A DNA stretch of 64,000 nucleotides from Dehalococcoidia bacterium (GTDB taxonomy: Bacteria; Chloroflexota; Dehalococcoidia; UBA2979): contig JANQNP010000022.1 in NCBI GenBank assembly GCA_028279505.1, forward strand, positions 124,001-188,000, given 5' to 3'. Numbering within the stretch: position 1 is the first letter of the stretch; every line of letters starts with the position of its first letter. The notes under the pieces were generated by a model. That model saw only the letters and a program-made list of their open reading frames with translations. It did no database searches and was not told where the DNA came from. The position numbers and the translations under genes are program-made. This document shows, one piece after another, positions 1 to 9,004 of the stretch.

Positions 1-1566
1 GTCGACCCGCAGTACGCCCAGCAACCGCGACGACACCTGCCGCAGCAACTCGTCGCCGGCCGCGTGACCGAGCTGGTCGTTCACCGGCTTGAACCCATCG
101 AGGTCCAAGAACAGGATCCCGAAGCGCGAGTTGGTCGCCGCCGCTGACTCCACCGCCTCGCTCACCAGCTCGATGAAGCGACCCCGGTTGAGCAAACCCG
201 TCAGCGGATCGCGCGCCGCCGTCTCCTGCAGCTCGCCGACCGTCTCCTCCAACGCCGCCGACCGTCGCTCGGAATGGACCAGCTTCGAGGCGAGCTGGTT
301 CGTCATGGTGCGCAGCGCCATTCCCAGTCGATCCTGCGGCGAGCGCGGTTTGATCTCCCGCGTGAGATCGCCATTCGCGATCCCCTGCGCCGAATCGGCC
401 ACGTGGTGCAGGTACTGGTCCAGCAGCCCGTACGCTCGCCCGATCTCCCCGATCGCATCGCTCGAGTCCGGCAACTCGACCCCCGAGAGGTCCCCGGTCG
501 AAGCCGCCCGCGCCCCGACGGCGAGCCGCTCGAGGGGGCGCGAGATCGATCGGCTCACGCGCAGCGCCCCGATCGCGATCAGCCCGATCAACGCGACCGC
601 CAGCCCGGCGATCACGATCAGCTCCCGCTCCGCCGCCGCCACGACCTGCTGCGCGTCGTCGACGAGCCGCTCCCGGAACTCGGTCGTGCTGGCGTTCAGC
701 TCATCCACCCGAGGCTGCGTGGACGCCCGCCACTCAAGCGGACTGATGGTCGACCCCGTCACCCCGCCGGCAGGCTTCGCTGGACGCCGGTTGGTCGGCG
801 GACCCAGCTGCGGTACGTCGCTGGACACCTCGCCCGACACGTGTGGCGGCGGGTTGACCTGCCGCGCTTGCTCGAGGAAGAACTCATCGGTCTGCGCAAG
901 CGTCGCCAACAGGATCCACTCGCGCGCCCCCTCCTGGGGCGAGGCAACGAGGATCGTGCCCCACGCGCGCGCCTGGATGAACGACTCCGCGCTCACGAGC
1001 GCCGAGGTGTAGGCCAGCAGCTCCTGGGTCGGACCGCTGTCGCCCTCCGCGCCAAGCGCCACCTTGAGGTCTTCCAGGTATCCCGCGATCACCAGCGTGT
1101 AGATGTGCATCACGTCGGCGGGCGGCAGCACCCGCCGATCGACCAGCTGGCGCAGGTCGTCCACGCGCTCGAGCGGGCCGCCCTCAATCGCCAGCGCGTT
1201 GATCGGGAAGCCGCGCAGATCGAACGGTGGGACCTCCATCGATAGTCCCGCCACCGCGATTGCCCGGTCCGCGCCAACCCGAGCGTCGTGCAAATCGGCA
1301 CGCAGCTCCGGCGGCAGCTCCCAGTGACCGGAGAGCGTCAGGACGTGCGCCGTCGCCTCGCGCTCGTGCTGCAACTCGGAGATGGCCGTCTCGATCAGCG
1401 CCGCGGTCCCCAGGTGCTCGACCAGCTCCTCACCGGAGTGTCGCTCATCCCAGAGCTCGGTCAGCCGCACGCCGGCCACGATCGCGACGACCAGCAACGG
1501 CGCGGCCACCAGCGCCGCGAGGCGCCAGGCAAGTGGCACTCGCTCCAATGAGATTCCGCGTGCCAC
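1..1566 (-). CDS. Membrane sensor with HAMP and GGDEF domain (diguanylate cyclase), cut by the left window edge
   Basis: The reading frame runs off the window, so the C-terminus is missing. A GTG at 1566 fits best because a hydrophobic segment follows at about residues 11-28. A sensor region of roughly 280 residues comes next; its helical start (ETAISELQHERE) resembles nitrate/nitrite-sensing NIT domains, which is only a suggestion. A second membrane segment lies near residues 315-335, then a HAMP-like stretch, then the start of a GGDEF domain (DPLTGLLNRGRF, FLDLDGFKPVND). The GG(D/E)EF signature itself lies outside the window, so cyclase activity cannot be confirmed. Likely role: c-di-GMP synthesis at the inner membrane in response to an external ligand. 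Confidence 0.85.
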   Translation of the reverse strand, partial: MARGISLERVPLAWRLAALVAAPLLVVAIVAGVRLTELWDERHSGEELVEHLGTAALIETAISELQHEREATAHVLTLSGHWELPPELRADLHDARVGADRAIAVAGLSMEVPPFDLRGFPINALAIEGGPLERVDDLRQLVDRRVLPPADVMHIYTLVIAGYLEDLKVALGAEGDSGPTQELLAYTSALVSAESFIQARAWGTILVASPQEGAREWILLATLAQTDEFFLEQARQVNPPPHVSGEVSSDVPQLGPPTNRRPAKPAGGVTGSTISPLEWRASTQPRVDELNASTTEFRERLVDDAQQVVAAAERELIVIAGLAVALIGLIAIGALRVSRSISRPLERLAVGARAASTGDLSGVELPDSSDAIGEIGRAYGLLDQYLHHVADSAQGIANGDLTREIKPRSPQDRLGMALRTMTNQLASKLVHSERRSAALEETVGELQETAARDPLTGLLNRGRFIELVSEAVESAAATNSRFGILFLDLDGFKPVNDQLGHAAGDELLRQVSSRLLGVLRVD

Positions 1567-1725
1567 GTCCGATCCGTCTCGCCTCGATACCGCACACCGG
1601 CGGGTTCGACGATCCTCGACAGACTGACGGGATTCTGAATGAGGACGCGCACCGATCAGCCGCGCGCTGCTCACATCGTCAGCAACCGCCGTCGGGCTGG
1701 GTCAGGCCGCGCGAGGCGAGTCGCG

Positions 1726-2409
1726 CTAGCTCTTCGCGGGCTCCGGCTTCGGGTTCGCCTCGCGCCACGCGAACCACTTCGTGGTCGGCAGCGTGCCCGC
1801 CTTGAACTGCGCCAGCGTCTCCTCGAAGACGCGATCGACCTCGGCGAGGAAGTCGTCGTAGCTACCGTTGTTGTGGAACACGTGATCGGCCGCCGGCGCC
1901 CGGTCGGTCCACTTCCGCTGCGCGCCGAGGCGCTGCTGCGCCTCCTCCTCGCTGAAGTTGTTGCGCTCGATCAGTCGAGGCAGCGCGATCTCATCCTCCG
2001 CGGCCACCAGCCACGTCGCGTCGCACCACGCGGAGTAGTCCGCCTCGATCAGGTTCACCGCTTCGAGGATCGCAACGTCATGCTCCCCGAGCGTGTTGCG
2101 CCAGTGCTCGACGGTCGTCCGCATCTCCTCTTCGATGTTCCCGATCGCCTTCATCCAGCGCGCCATGTTCTCGGGGTTGCCGAAGACCAGGTTCCCAATC
2201 TTCTTCCGATCGATGTATCCGTCCTCGCCGATGATCTCCTCACCAAACTCGGCCACCGCGTTATCGAACCCGTCGCGCCCCGGGTCGAACATCCGGTGCA
2301 CGATCTTGTCCGCGTCCCCGTGCGTCGCCCCGTACTTCTCGACGATGTGCTGGCACATCCCGCTCTTCCCGGTCGCAATCGAACCGGTCACACCCAGGAT
2401 CATCGACAT
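1726..2409 (-). CDS. coaE: Dephospho-CoA kinase
   Basis: This 227-residue protein has the size of CoaE and begins with a clear P-loop (GVTGSIATGKS, about residues 6-16). The family phosphorylates the 3'-hydroxyl of dephospho-CoA with ATP, the last step of coenzyme A synthesis, in the cytosol. The DGDADKIVH-like stretch near residue 32 (here HGDADKIVH) matches the substrate-proximal region after the P-loop. The C-terminus ends in a Pro/Lys-rich tail. It stands alone, between a diguanylate cyclase on the same strand and a divergent amidase pair. The start ATG follows GAGGAGTGCCGG. Confidence 0.85.
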   Translation of the reverse strand: MSMILGVTGSIATGKSGMCQHIVEKYGATHGDADKIVHRMFDPGRDGFDNAVAEFGEEIIGEDGYIDRKKIGNLVFGNPENMARWMKAIGNIEEEMRTTVEHWRNTLGEHDVAILEAVNLIEADYSAWCDATWLVAAEDEIALPRLIERNNFSEEEAQQRLGAQRKWTDRAPAADHVFHNNGSYDDFLAEVDRVFEETLAQFKAGTLPTTKWFAWREANPKPEPAKS

Positions 2410-2527
2410 CCGGCACTCCTCGAGATCGCGTAGAGATCGCCCGCTGGCGCTGCCAGCCTACCGATCGAACGGCAACCGATCACGCCAGCCCCGGGTAGCA
2501 TGCGCGAACCATCCGAGGAGCCCCCAC

Positions 2528-2734
2528 ATGCCGCAGGCCACCGACGTCGAAGCTACCGTCCGCGCCCTCCTCGAGGCCGCGGGCATCTCCGCCAGCGACG
2601 ACGAGCTCGCCAAGTTCGTCGAGATGTACCCCGCCCTCCGCGAGGGCGCCGACCGCCTCTGGCACGACGAATGGCGCTACGAAGAGCCCGCCCTCCAGTT
2701 CACCCCGCAGCCACCACCTACCCCCGAGGGCTAG
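2528..2734 (+). CDS. Small AtzG-like (DUF4089-type) subunit preceding an amidase
   Basis: A 68-residue acidic protein ends two bases before the start of the amidase gene. The ATG at 2528 is preceded by GAGGAGCC. Its C-terminal EEPALQFTPQP resembles the conserved EPA-x-F end of the AtzG/DUF4089 family, small partners of AtzE-type amidases that together hydrolyse 1-carboxybiuret in Pseudomonas. AtzG is about the same length and resembles GatC. The adjacency and size support a heterodimer with the following protein; the substrate is not deducible. Assignment to AtzG is by motif and context only. Confidence 0.6.
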   Translation: MPQATDVEATVRALLEAAGISASDDELAKFVEMYPALREGADRLWHDEWRYEEPALQFTPQPPPTPEG

Positions 2735-2736
2735 CC

Positions 2737-4146
2737 ATGTCGCTGCCACTCACTATCGAGGAAGCGCAAGCCGCGCTCCGCTCCGGCAACGTCACCAGCG
2801 TCGAGCTGACCGACGCCGCCCTCGCCCGCATCGAAGCCCTCGACGAGCGCGTCGGCGCCTTCCTCGAGGTGAACGCCAACGCCCGCGCCCAGGCCGAGCA
2901 GGCGGACGCCGAGCTCGCCGCCGGCACCGACCGCGGCCCGCTCCACGGCATCCCATTCGGCCTGAAGGACATCCTCGCCACCGCCGACCAGCCCACCACC
3001 GCCAACTCGCTCGTCCTCGACCCGGCGTGGGGCGCCGGCTACGACTCCGTCGTCACCGAGCGCGCCCGCGAGGCCGGCGCCGTCATCATGGGCAAGCTCG
3101 TCCTCTCCGAGTTCGCGATCGGCGCCCCGGACGCCGAGAAGCCGTTCCCCCTCCCGAGGAACCCCTGGGACCTCGACCGGTCCGCCTCCGGATCCTCTTC
3201 CGGTACCGGGATCGCCGTCGCCACCGGCATGGTCCTCGGCGGCATCGGCACCGACACCGGCGGCTCCGTGCGCGGCCCCGCCTCGTTCAACGGCCACACC
3301 GGACTCAAGGTCACCTTCGGCCGCGTCCCCAAGTGGGGCGTCACCCCGCTCGGCTACACGCTCGACTCGATCGGCCCGATGGCTCGCTCCGCCTGGGACT
3401 GCGCCGCCATCCTCAACGTCATCGCCGGCCACGACCCCCGCGACGCCACCGCCGCCACCGCACCGGCGGAGGACTACCTCGACGGCATCGATCGCGGCAT
3501 CGAGGGCCTGCGTATCGGCGTCCCCCGCGCCTACTTCTTCGATCACCCCGAGCTGGAGGCCGGCACGAAGGCCGCCGTCGAGGCCACGATCGAAAAGCTC
3601 GCCACGCTCGGCGCCACGGTCCGCGAGGTCGAACTCCCCCACTCAGACGTTGCGAAGGAAGCCAACACCCTGACCATGCTCAGCGAGGCGCTCGCCTACC
3701 ACCGCCCGGACATGGGCGGCGCCCGCTGGTCCGACTACGGTTCCAGCACCCGCATGACGATCGGCCGCGCCGCGCTGTTCTCCGCCGCCGACTACGTCCA
3801 GGCCCAGCGCTTCCGCAACTGGTACGCGACGACAGCCGCCCAGCTAATGGCCGAGGTCGACGTCCTCGTCGTTCCCACCAGCCCAGGGATCGCCCCGCTG
3901 TCCTCGGAGATGGCCGACCCCGCGCGCCGGATCCGCCAGCCCAGCTACACCGGCCCCTTCAACCTCCTCGGCTACCCAGCCCTCGCCATCCCCGCCGGCT
4001 TCTCCGAGGAACGCCTCCCCTACTCCGCCCAGATCGTCGGAGCCCCCTTCGCCGAAGCCCTCCTCCTCCGGGTCGGCCACGCCTACCAGCAGGTCACCGA
4101 CTGGCACCGCCGCGTCCCGCCCATCGTCGAGGAGTCCGCCACCTAG
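2737..4146 (+). CDS. Amidase signature family enzyme (AtzE/GatA-like)
   Basis: The 469-residue protein has the amidase signature core: the catalytic lysine in FGLKDI (about residue 74), the Gly/Ser-rich loop ASGSSSGTG (about 152-160) and the catalytic serine region GTDTGGSVRGPA (about 171-182). These supply the Ser-cisSer-Lys triad of the family, which hydrolyses carboxamides. ATG 2737 lies two bases after the stop of the small AtzG-like gene, so the two are probably translated together. The arrangement resembles the AtzG-AtzE pair rather than GatCAB, since no gatB is present. The real substrate could be a urea- or biuret-derived amide, or another small amide. Confidence 0.85.
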   Translation: MSLPLTIEEAQAALRSGNVTSVELTDAALARIEALDERVGAFLEVNANARAQAEQADAELAAGTDRGPLHGIPFGLKDILATADQPTTANSLVLDPAWGAGYDSVVTERAREAGAVIMGKLVLSEFAIGAPDAEKPFPLPRNPWDLDRSASGSSSGTGIAVATGMVLGGIGTDTGGSVRGPASFNGHTGLKVTFGRVPKWGVTPLGYTLDSIGPMARSAWDCAAILNVIAGHDPRDATAATAPAEDYLDGIDRGIEGLRIGVPRAYFFDHPELEAGTKAAVEATIEKLATLGATVREVELPHSDVAKEANTLTMLSEALAYHRPDMGGARWSDYGSSTRMTIGRAALFSAADYVQAQRFRNWYATTAAQLMAEVDVLVVPTSPGIAPLSSEMADPARRIRQPSYTGPFNLLGYPALAIPAGFSEERLPYSAQIVGAPFAEALLLRVGHAYQQVTDWHRRVPPIVEESAT

Positions 4147-4207
4147 CCCACGGCGGTCACGGCGCGGCTATCCTCACCTCCCTCGCACAGCGAATCGAGG
4201 TGTCGTC

Positions 4208-5767
4208 ATGACTACCAACGACCAACCCCTCCGCGTCGGCGTCATCGGCGTCGGCTTCGGCGCCACCGTTCACGTGCCCGGCTTCCTCTCCGAGGGCTGG
4301 GACGTCCCCGTCGTCTGGGGTCGTCGCACCGAGGTCGCGCGCGAGAAGGCCACCGCCCTCGGCGTCCCCGAAGTCGCCGAGGACTGGCACGACATCGTCG
4401 CCCGCGACGACCTCGACGCGGTCGCGGTCACCACCCCGCCCGCCGCGCACTACGAGATGGTCATGGCGGCGCTGCGCGCCGGGAAGCACGTGCTCTGCGA
4501 GAAGCCGTTCGCCCTCGACGCGATGGAGGCGCGCGCGATGCGCGACCTCGCGAGGGAACGCAACCTCACCGCGATGGTGGCGCACGAGTTCCGCTTCGCG
4601 CCCCAGCGGGCGCAGATTAAGGACCTCCTGGACGACGGGCGGATCGGCACACCCGAGCTGGTCTCCGCCGAGCTGCTGATGGGACGCCCACGCCCCGACA
4701 CCCCGCCGCCCATGACCTGGGCCGCCGACCGCACGCAGGGCGGCGGTCTCCTCGGGGCGCTCGGCTCGCACTACGTCGACGGTCTCCGCCACTGGTTCGG
4801 CGACGTCGCCGAGGTCAGTGGCCGGCTCACCACCCGCAACCCCGCCCGCATCGACGACGACGGCAACCCCCACGAGGCCGACACGGACGACACCTTCGCA
4901 ATCACCCTGCTGTTCGAGAGCGGCGTCATCGCCTCGATGACCGCATCGTCGCAGGTGTCGCCGAACCTCGGCGCCCGGATCACCATCGCTGGCTCCGAGG
5001 GCGTCCTGGTCGCCACGCAGCGCGGACCCAACCCCGAGCCCGACGGCGTCGTCCTCGCCGGCGCGGCCGGCGCCCGCGCGCTCGAGGAGTTACCCGTCGA
5101 CCCCCGCTACGTCCCAATCGAGGACGACCGCGACCAGCGCCTGGCGGCGTTCCGGCTCCTCGTCCGCGAGTTCGAGCGCGGCATCCGCGAGGGCACCTCG
5201 CCCGCCCCCAACTTCGAGGACGCGACGGCCTGCCAGGAGGTCCTCGACGCGGTCCGCGCTGCGTCCGACTCCGGCCAGACCATGCGCCTGATCGAGCGCG
5301 GCAACGGGCACACCCGTCCACAACAGAGAGATGCAGTCTCCCGCTTCGACAAGTTCACGGGACGCGCCCGCGAGGCGCTCACGCAGGCCGACGTGGAAAC
5401 CCGCCGGCGCGGCGGCGCCATCGGCACCGCCTACCTGCTGCTCGCGCTCGCCCGGCCGAACGACGGCCCCACCGCCCGCGCCCTCAAGTCCCTCGGCATC
5501 ACCACCGAAGCGATCGAGGCACAGCTCGAAGCCGCACCATCCTCGCCCGAGACCGCCGATCCACCGGTCGGACTGACCGAGGAGTCTAAACGCGCGATCG
5601 AGTTCGGGGTCGCGGAATCCCGCGAGCTGGGCAGCGGAGAGATCGACTCCGCCCACCTGCTCGTTGGCGTCGCCCGGGCCGAGGGCGAGGGCGCTCGCAT
5701 CCTCGCCAACCTCGGCGCGGATCTCCCTACCGTCCGCACCGCGGTCAGGCACGCGCTCCAGCCGTAG
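4208..5767 (+). CDS. Gfo/Idh/MocA oxidoreductase fused to a Clp N-terminal double repeat
   Basis: Residues 1 to about 365 form a normal Gfo/Idh/MocA dehydrogenase: an N-terminal Rossmann motif (VGVIGVGFGATVH), the EKP loop (HVLCEKPFALDA, near residue 97) and the C-terminal alpha/beta domain. These enzymes oxidise or reduce sugars and related polyols with NAD(P). From about residue 380 the chain continues in frame into two helical repeats (starting FDKFTGRAREAL and LTEESKRAIEFG) that match the two halves of the Clp_N domain of ClpA/ClpC chaperones. The total of 519 residues is about 150 longer than usual for the family. No stop or frameshift is visible between the parts. ATG 4208 follows a GAGGTG site. 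Confidence 0.8.
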   Translation: MTTNDQPLRVGVIGVGFGATVHVPGFLSEGWDVPVVWGRRTEVAREKATALGVPEVAEDWHDIVARDDLDAVAVTTPPAAHYEMVMAALRAGKHVLCEKPFALDAMEARAMRDLARERNLTAMVAHEFRFAPQRAQIKDLLDDGRIGTPELVSAELLMGRPRPDTPPPMTWAADRTQGGGLLGALGSHYVDGLRHWFGDVAEVSGRLTTRNPARIDDDGNPHEADTDDTFAITLLFESGVIASMTASSQVSPNLGARITIAGSEGVLVATQRGPNPEPDGVVLAGAAGARALEELPVDPRYVPIEDDRDQRLAAFRLLVREFERGIREGTSPAPNFEDATACQEVLDAVRAASDSGQTMRLIERGNGHTRPQQRDAVSRFDKFTGRAREALTQADVETRRRGGAIGTAYLLLALARPNDGPTARALKSLGITTEAIEAQLEAAPSSPETADPPVGLTEESKRAIEFGVAESRELGSGEIDSAHLLVGVARAEGEGARILANLGADLPTVRTAVRHALQP

Positions 5768-5884
5768 CCCTCGTCACCCCTGTTCGAGGAGGTATGCGGT
5801 CTCGTGGCCCTCGGCGTACGCTCCAGCGCACGCCCCGCGTGAGCGCGCCGAACCTGCTACGAGCGCATCAAACCTGGCTGGTCG

Positions 5885-7093
5885 ATGACGCAGACCCCGA
5901 TCCCCGTCGAGTCCGCTGGCCGTATGCCGCAGGGCCCGAGCCTGCGCAGCCTCCAGTTCTTCCTCGCCACGCTCGCGATCCACCTCTACTTCGTCTCCTA
6001 CGGCATCTCGATCGTCAACGTCCCCACCTCGCTCTCCAACGAGGCCGACTGGGTCGTCGGCATCGTCGCCGGCGGCCTCGGCTTCGCCGGCATGCTCACG
6101 AGGCCGCTCGTCGGTGTCTGGGTGGACAGCAGCGCGCGCGAGAAGTGGCTGAAGATCGGCGGCATCGCCACTGCCATCGCCTTCGTCGGCTACGGCCTCA
6201 GCCTCGACCCGTGGGTCATGTTGTTCTTCCGGCTCATCCACGGCGTCGCGATGGGCCTGTTCACCACCGCCCTGCTCGCGATGGTCGCCAGCCACATCCC
6301 GGCCGAACGCCGCGGCGTCGGCATCGGCCTCTACCAGAGCGGCAACGCGCTCGCCCAGCTCTACGCCGCGCCCATGTCCGTCGCCGTCGCCGACCGCTTC
6401 TCCTTCGAGGCCGCCTTCTTCGTCGGCGCGGCCGCCGCCGGCCTCGCCTTCGTCGTCGGCTCGATCGTCCGCGACCTCGAACCACCTGACGAGAACCAGG
6501 AGCCCGTCGCCTGGGGCCAGCGCGAGTGGGTGTCGAAGACGGCGATCACCCCCGCGATCGTCTTCCTCACGATGACCACCACCGTCGGTGCCATCAACGC
6601 CTTCATGCCGCTCCACGCCGAGGAGCGCGTGCTCGGCAACCCCGGCCTCTACTACAGCGTCTGGGGCTCCACCCTCCTCGGCGCCCGCTTCCTCGCCGGC
6701 GCCGCCGGCGACCGCTTCGGCCGCACCACCGTCGTCGTCCCCGCCCTGATCGCCGAGGCGATCTCGCTCTTCCTCCTCGCCACCGCCGAGACCCAGCTCA
6801 TGCTGCTCGTCTCCGCCGCGATCGGCGGCGTCGCCCTCGGCGGCGTGCAGGTCTCCGTGATGTCGTTGATCGTCGACCGCACCCCCGCCGCCCGCCGCGG
6901 CGCCGCCATGGCCACCTACACCATGGCGTGGGACGTCGGCGCCGTAGGCGGCGGCGTCCTGCTCGGCTTCGTCATCGACGCCACCTCCTACTCCTTCGGC
7001 TTCGTCCTCGTCGGCCTGCTCCCCCTCGGCGGCCTCGCCCTCTACCTGCTGCGCATCGCCCGAGGCGACACCATCCGCCGAGGCCCCGCGTGA
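5885..7093 (+). CDS. MFS transporter
   Basis: A 402-residue protein with about twelve hydrophobic segments, in two halves separated by a polar linker near residue 200 (PPDENQEPVAWG). The loop between segments 2 and 3 carries the MFS-type GVWVDSSAREKW. It is an inner-membrane carrier of unknown substrate. There is no clear ribosome binding site before ATG 5885; an internal ATG at 5927 is an alternative start. The next gene overlaps its stop by GTGA, so the two are probably co-translated. Confidence 0.8.
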   Translation: MTQTPIPVESAGRMPQGPSLRSLQFFLATLAIHLYFVSYGISIVNVPTSLSNEADWVVGIVAGGLGFAGMLTRPLVGVWVDSSAREKWLKIGGIATAIAFVGYGLSLDPWVMLFFRLIHGVAMGLFTTALLAMVASHIPAERRGVGIGLYQSGNALAQLYAAPMSVAVADRFSFEAAFFVGAAAAGLAFVVGSIVRDLEPPDENQEPVAWGQREWVSKTAITPAIVFLTMTTTVGAINAFMPLHAEERVLGNPGLYYSVWGSTLLGARFLAGAAGDRFGRTTVVVPALIAEAISLFLLATAETQLMLLVSAAIGGVALGGVQVSVMSLIVDRTPAARRGAAMATYTMAWDVGAVGGGVLLGFVIDATSYSFGFVLVGLLPLGGLALYLLRIARGDTIRRGPA

Positions 7094-7386
7094 CCACGCC
7101 GTCGCTCCTTCCCGACATCCTCGCGAGGATCGCCGCCGACTACCCGGCCGATCGCCGGGACGCGACCACCGAGGCCCTGCTCGCACTCTCCGAGGTCACA
7201 CGCGAGCCCGCGCGAGTCGCCCGCTGCGTCCTCCTCGTCGCCAACGGCGACCCGGGCAAGTTCAAGCAGATGATCAACCTCGCGAGGACCGACTACCGCG
7301 ACGCCATCATGGCCGCCGAGTACGACCACACGAACCGCCGCCTCCGCGACCTGTCGGGGCCCTTCGGCGAAGGTGAGCCGAGCTAG
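7090..7386 (+). CDS. Small hypothetical protein coupled to the MFS gene
   Basis: The 98-residue soluble protein starts with GTG inside the stop of the MFS gene (GTGA overlap), which suggests translational coupling. It is mostly helical with a hydrophilic C-terminus (NRRLRDLSGPFGEGEPS). I recognise no domain. Its stop codon shares the four bases CTAG (7383-7386) with the stop of the convergent formamidase-like gene. Confidence 0.6.
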   Translation: MTTPSLLPDILARIAADYPADRRDATTEALLALSEVTREPARVARCVLLVANGDPGKFKQMINLARTDYRDAIMAAEYDHTNRRLRDLSGPFGEGEPS

Positions 7387-8312
7387 GCGTCGACGAAAAT
7401 CGAATCGGGCAGGAGCGCCGAGACCACCCAGTTCGGCGCGTCAACCACCTCGGACACCTTCAGATCCACCGCCACCGAGCAGAGGATGTAGGCCTCCTCG
7501 CGCGTCAGCTCATGCACCCGCACCAGGTAATCGATCATGTGCCGCACCGCGATCTTCGAGGCCTCCAGCAGGTCGGGCGAATGCCCCGTCGTCCCGTACC
7601 ACGCCTCCGTGTTCGTCCGAGGAGTGAGCGGCCCCGGCGTCTTGAACTGCGGCTCCGGCACCGCCCAGTCCTTGATCAGCGTGAACCGCAGCTCCGAGGT
7701 CATCGACGTTTCGATCGCCGTGATGCAGACCTCACCGTCGCCCTGCGCCGCGTGCCCGTCGCCGCACGAGAACAGCGCCCCCGGGACCGAGACCGGCAGG
7801 TAGACCGTGCTGCCCGCGACGAGCTGCTTCACATCCATGTTCCCGCCGTTGGCCGTCGGCGGGCCCGTGGAGAACTCTCCCTCCTCCGCGCGAGCGGTCC
7901 CCATCACCCCCAGGAACGGCTCGAGGGGAATCGCAATCCCCGGCCTGAACGGCGTTGGATCCTTCGTCAGATCCCACTTCTGCAGGAACGCCCCCTCGAA
8001 GTCCTCCGGCAGCAGACCCCGCCCCGGCGCGAACGTCGTGTACCCCAGCTCGCCCGGCTGCAGTGACAGCACCTCCACCTGAAGCGTGTCCCCGGGCGCC
8101 GCCCCCCGGATAGCGATCGGCCCCGTCAGCGCGTGCCCCTTGAACTCGCGCTTCCCCAAGTCTTCCAGCTCCGTATCCCACGTGATGAACCCGTCACCCG
8201 CATCCCGCGAGTGAATCGTCACCGTGTCGCCGGAATCGATCGTCAGCTTCGCCTCGAGCGAGTTGTCCCAGGCGTAGTGCGGCTCATCCGACCCCAGCCT
8301 GTACTCCGCCAT
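7383..8312 (-). CDS. Acetamidase/formamidase family protein
   Basis: The 309-residue protein fits the FmdA_AmdA family, which hydrolyses formamide or acetamide to ammonia and the carboxylic acid. Supporting stretches are the early HYAWDNSLEAKLTIDSGD, the central GGNMDVKQL, and the metal-site region SCGDGHAAQGDGEVC. ATG 8312 is chosen because AAGGGGGC lies just upstream; a longer frame exists but has no ribosome binding site. It is cytosolic, and together with the nearby amidase pair suggests nitrogen scavenging from small amides. Confidence 0.85.
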   Translation of the reverse strand: MAEYRLGSDEPHYAWDNSLEAKLTIDSGDTVTIHSRDAGDGFITWDTELEDLGKREFKGHALTGPIAIRGAAPGDTLQVEVLSLQPGELGYTTFAPGRGLLPEDFEGAFLQKWDLTKDPTPFRPGIAIPLEPFLGVMGTARAEEGEFSTGPPTANGGNMDVKQLVAGSTVYLPVSVPGALFSCGDGHAAQGDGEVCITAIETSMTSELRFTLIKDWAVPEPQFKTPGPLTPRTNTEAWYGTTGHSPDLLEASKIAVRHMIDYLVRVHELTREEAYILCSVAVDLKVSEVVDAPNWVVSALLPDSIFVDA

Positions 8313-8418
8313 CGCCCGCCCCCTTGCACTCGCACCTTCCGAGGGCTGCGATGCTATCCGCCCGGCGTTACGCTGCGGTGTCTCGGCCACCCGCCACGCA
8401 GGCAGTCGGAGGTGCAAC

Positions 8419-8955
8419 GTGCCCAATCCGACCATCGAGTACCGGGCCCTCGCCGCCAGCGAGCTCGACCGAGTCGACGAGATCGATCGCTCCGAGGTCA
8501 TCCACCAGAACTACCGCCTCCGCGACGGAGACCTGGTCGCCGAGGACGACTACTGGGACGGCCACGGCTGGCCAGGGTGGACCGACGACAACAGGACCCG
8601 CATGCGCCGCTGCCTCGAGAACGGTGGCTCGGCCTGGGGCGCCTTCGAGGGCCAGCGGCTCGTCGGCATCGCAGTCCTCGACGGCCTGCGCATCGGCTCG
8701 GCCCTCGACTGCCTCGACCTTTACTTCCTGCACGTCACCAACGGCTACCGAGGAAGCGGCATCGGTCACCAGCTCGTCCGCTTGGCCGTCACCCGAGCCC
8801 GTGAGCTGGGAGCGCGCCGCCTCTACGTCTCGGCGACCCCCTCGGTGAACACCGTCTCCTTCTACCGCCGCCAGGGCTTCGACCTCGCCTCCGAGGTCGA
8901 CCCGGAGCTCTACGAGCTCGAGCCCGAGGACATCCACATGGACATGCCCCTCTGA
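8419..8955 (+). CDS. GNAT family N-acetyltransferase
   Basis: A 178-residue protein with the GNAT core. The acetyl-CoA pyrophosphate loop is seen at NGYRGSGIGHQLV (about residues 112-124), followed by a helix and the C-terminal strand/loop TPSVNTVSFYRRQGF typical of the family. GTG 8419 is preceded by GGAGGTGCAAC. The acceptor substrate is unknown. It is divergent from the formamidase-like gene, so the 106 bases between them probably hold both promoters. Confidence 0.85.
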   Translation: MPNPTIEYRALAASELDRVDEIDRSEVIHQNYRLRDGDLVAEDDYWDGHGWPGWTDDNRTRMRRCLENGGSAWGAFEGQRLVGIAVLDGLRIGSALDCLDLYFLHVTNGYRGSGIGHQLVRLAVTRARELGARRLYVSATPSVNTVSFYRRQGFDLASEVDPELYELEPEDIHMDMPL

Positions 8956-8987
8956 CCGCTCGGAACGCCCGGGGCCCTGCGCACCTC

Positions 8988-9004
8988 ACGAGGCGCGAAG
9001 CGTC
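8988..9004. repeat. 17-bp intergenic repeat, copy 1
   Basis: ACGAGGCGCGAAGCGTC occurs here and, identical, at 31573-31589. Both copies sit within about 25 bases of the 3' end of a minus-strand gene. The ends can pair (GACG/CGTC in copy 2), so it could be part of a weak terminator or a scattered intergenic repeat. Confidence 0.5.

Noticed and set aside
2731..3642. Long Gly/Val/Glu-rich open frame antisense to the amidase (and similar ones elsewhere, such as 5774-7186, 17492-19159 and 57736-59826)
   Set aside because: High G+C leaves long stop-free antisense frames. Their composition is repetitive, they lack ribosome sites and domains, and the sense strand encodes clear enzymes.
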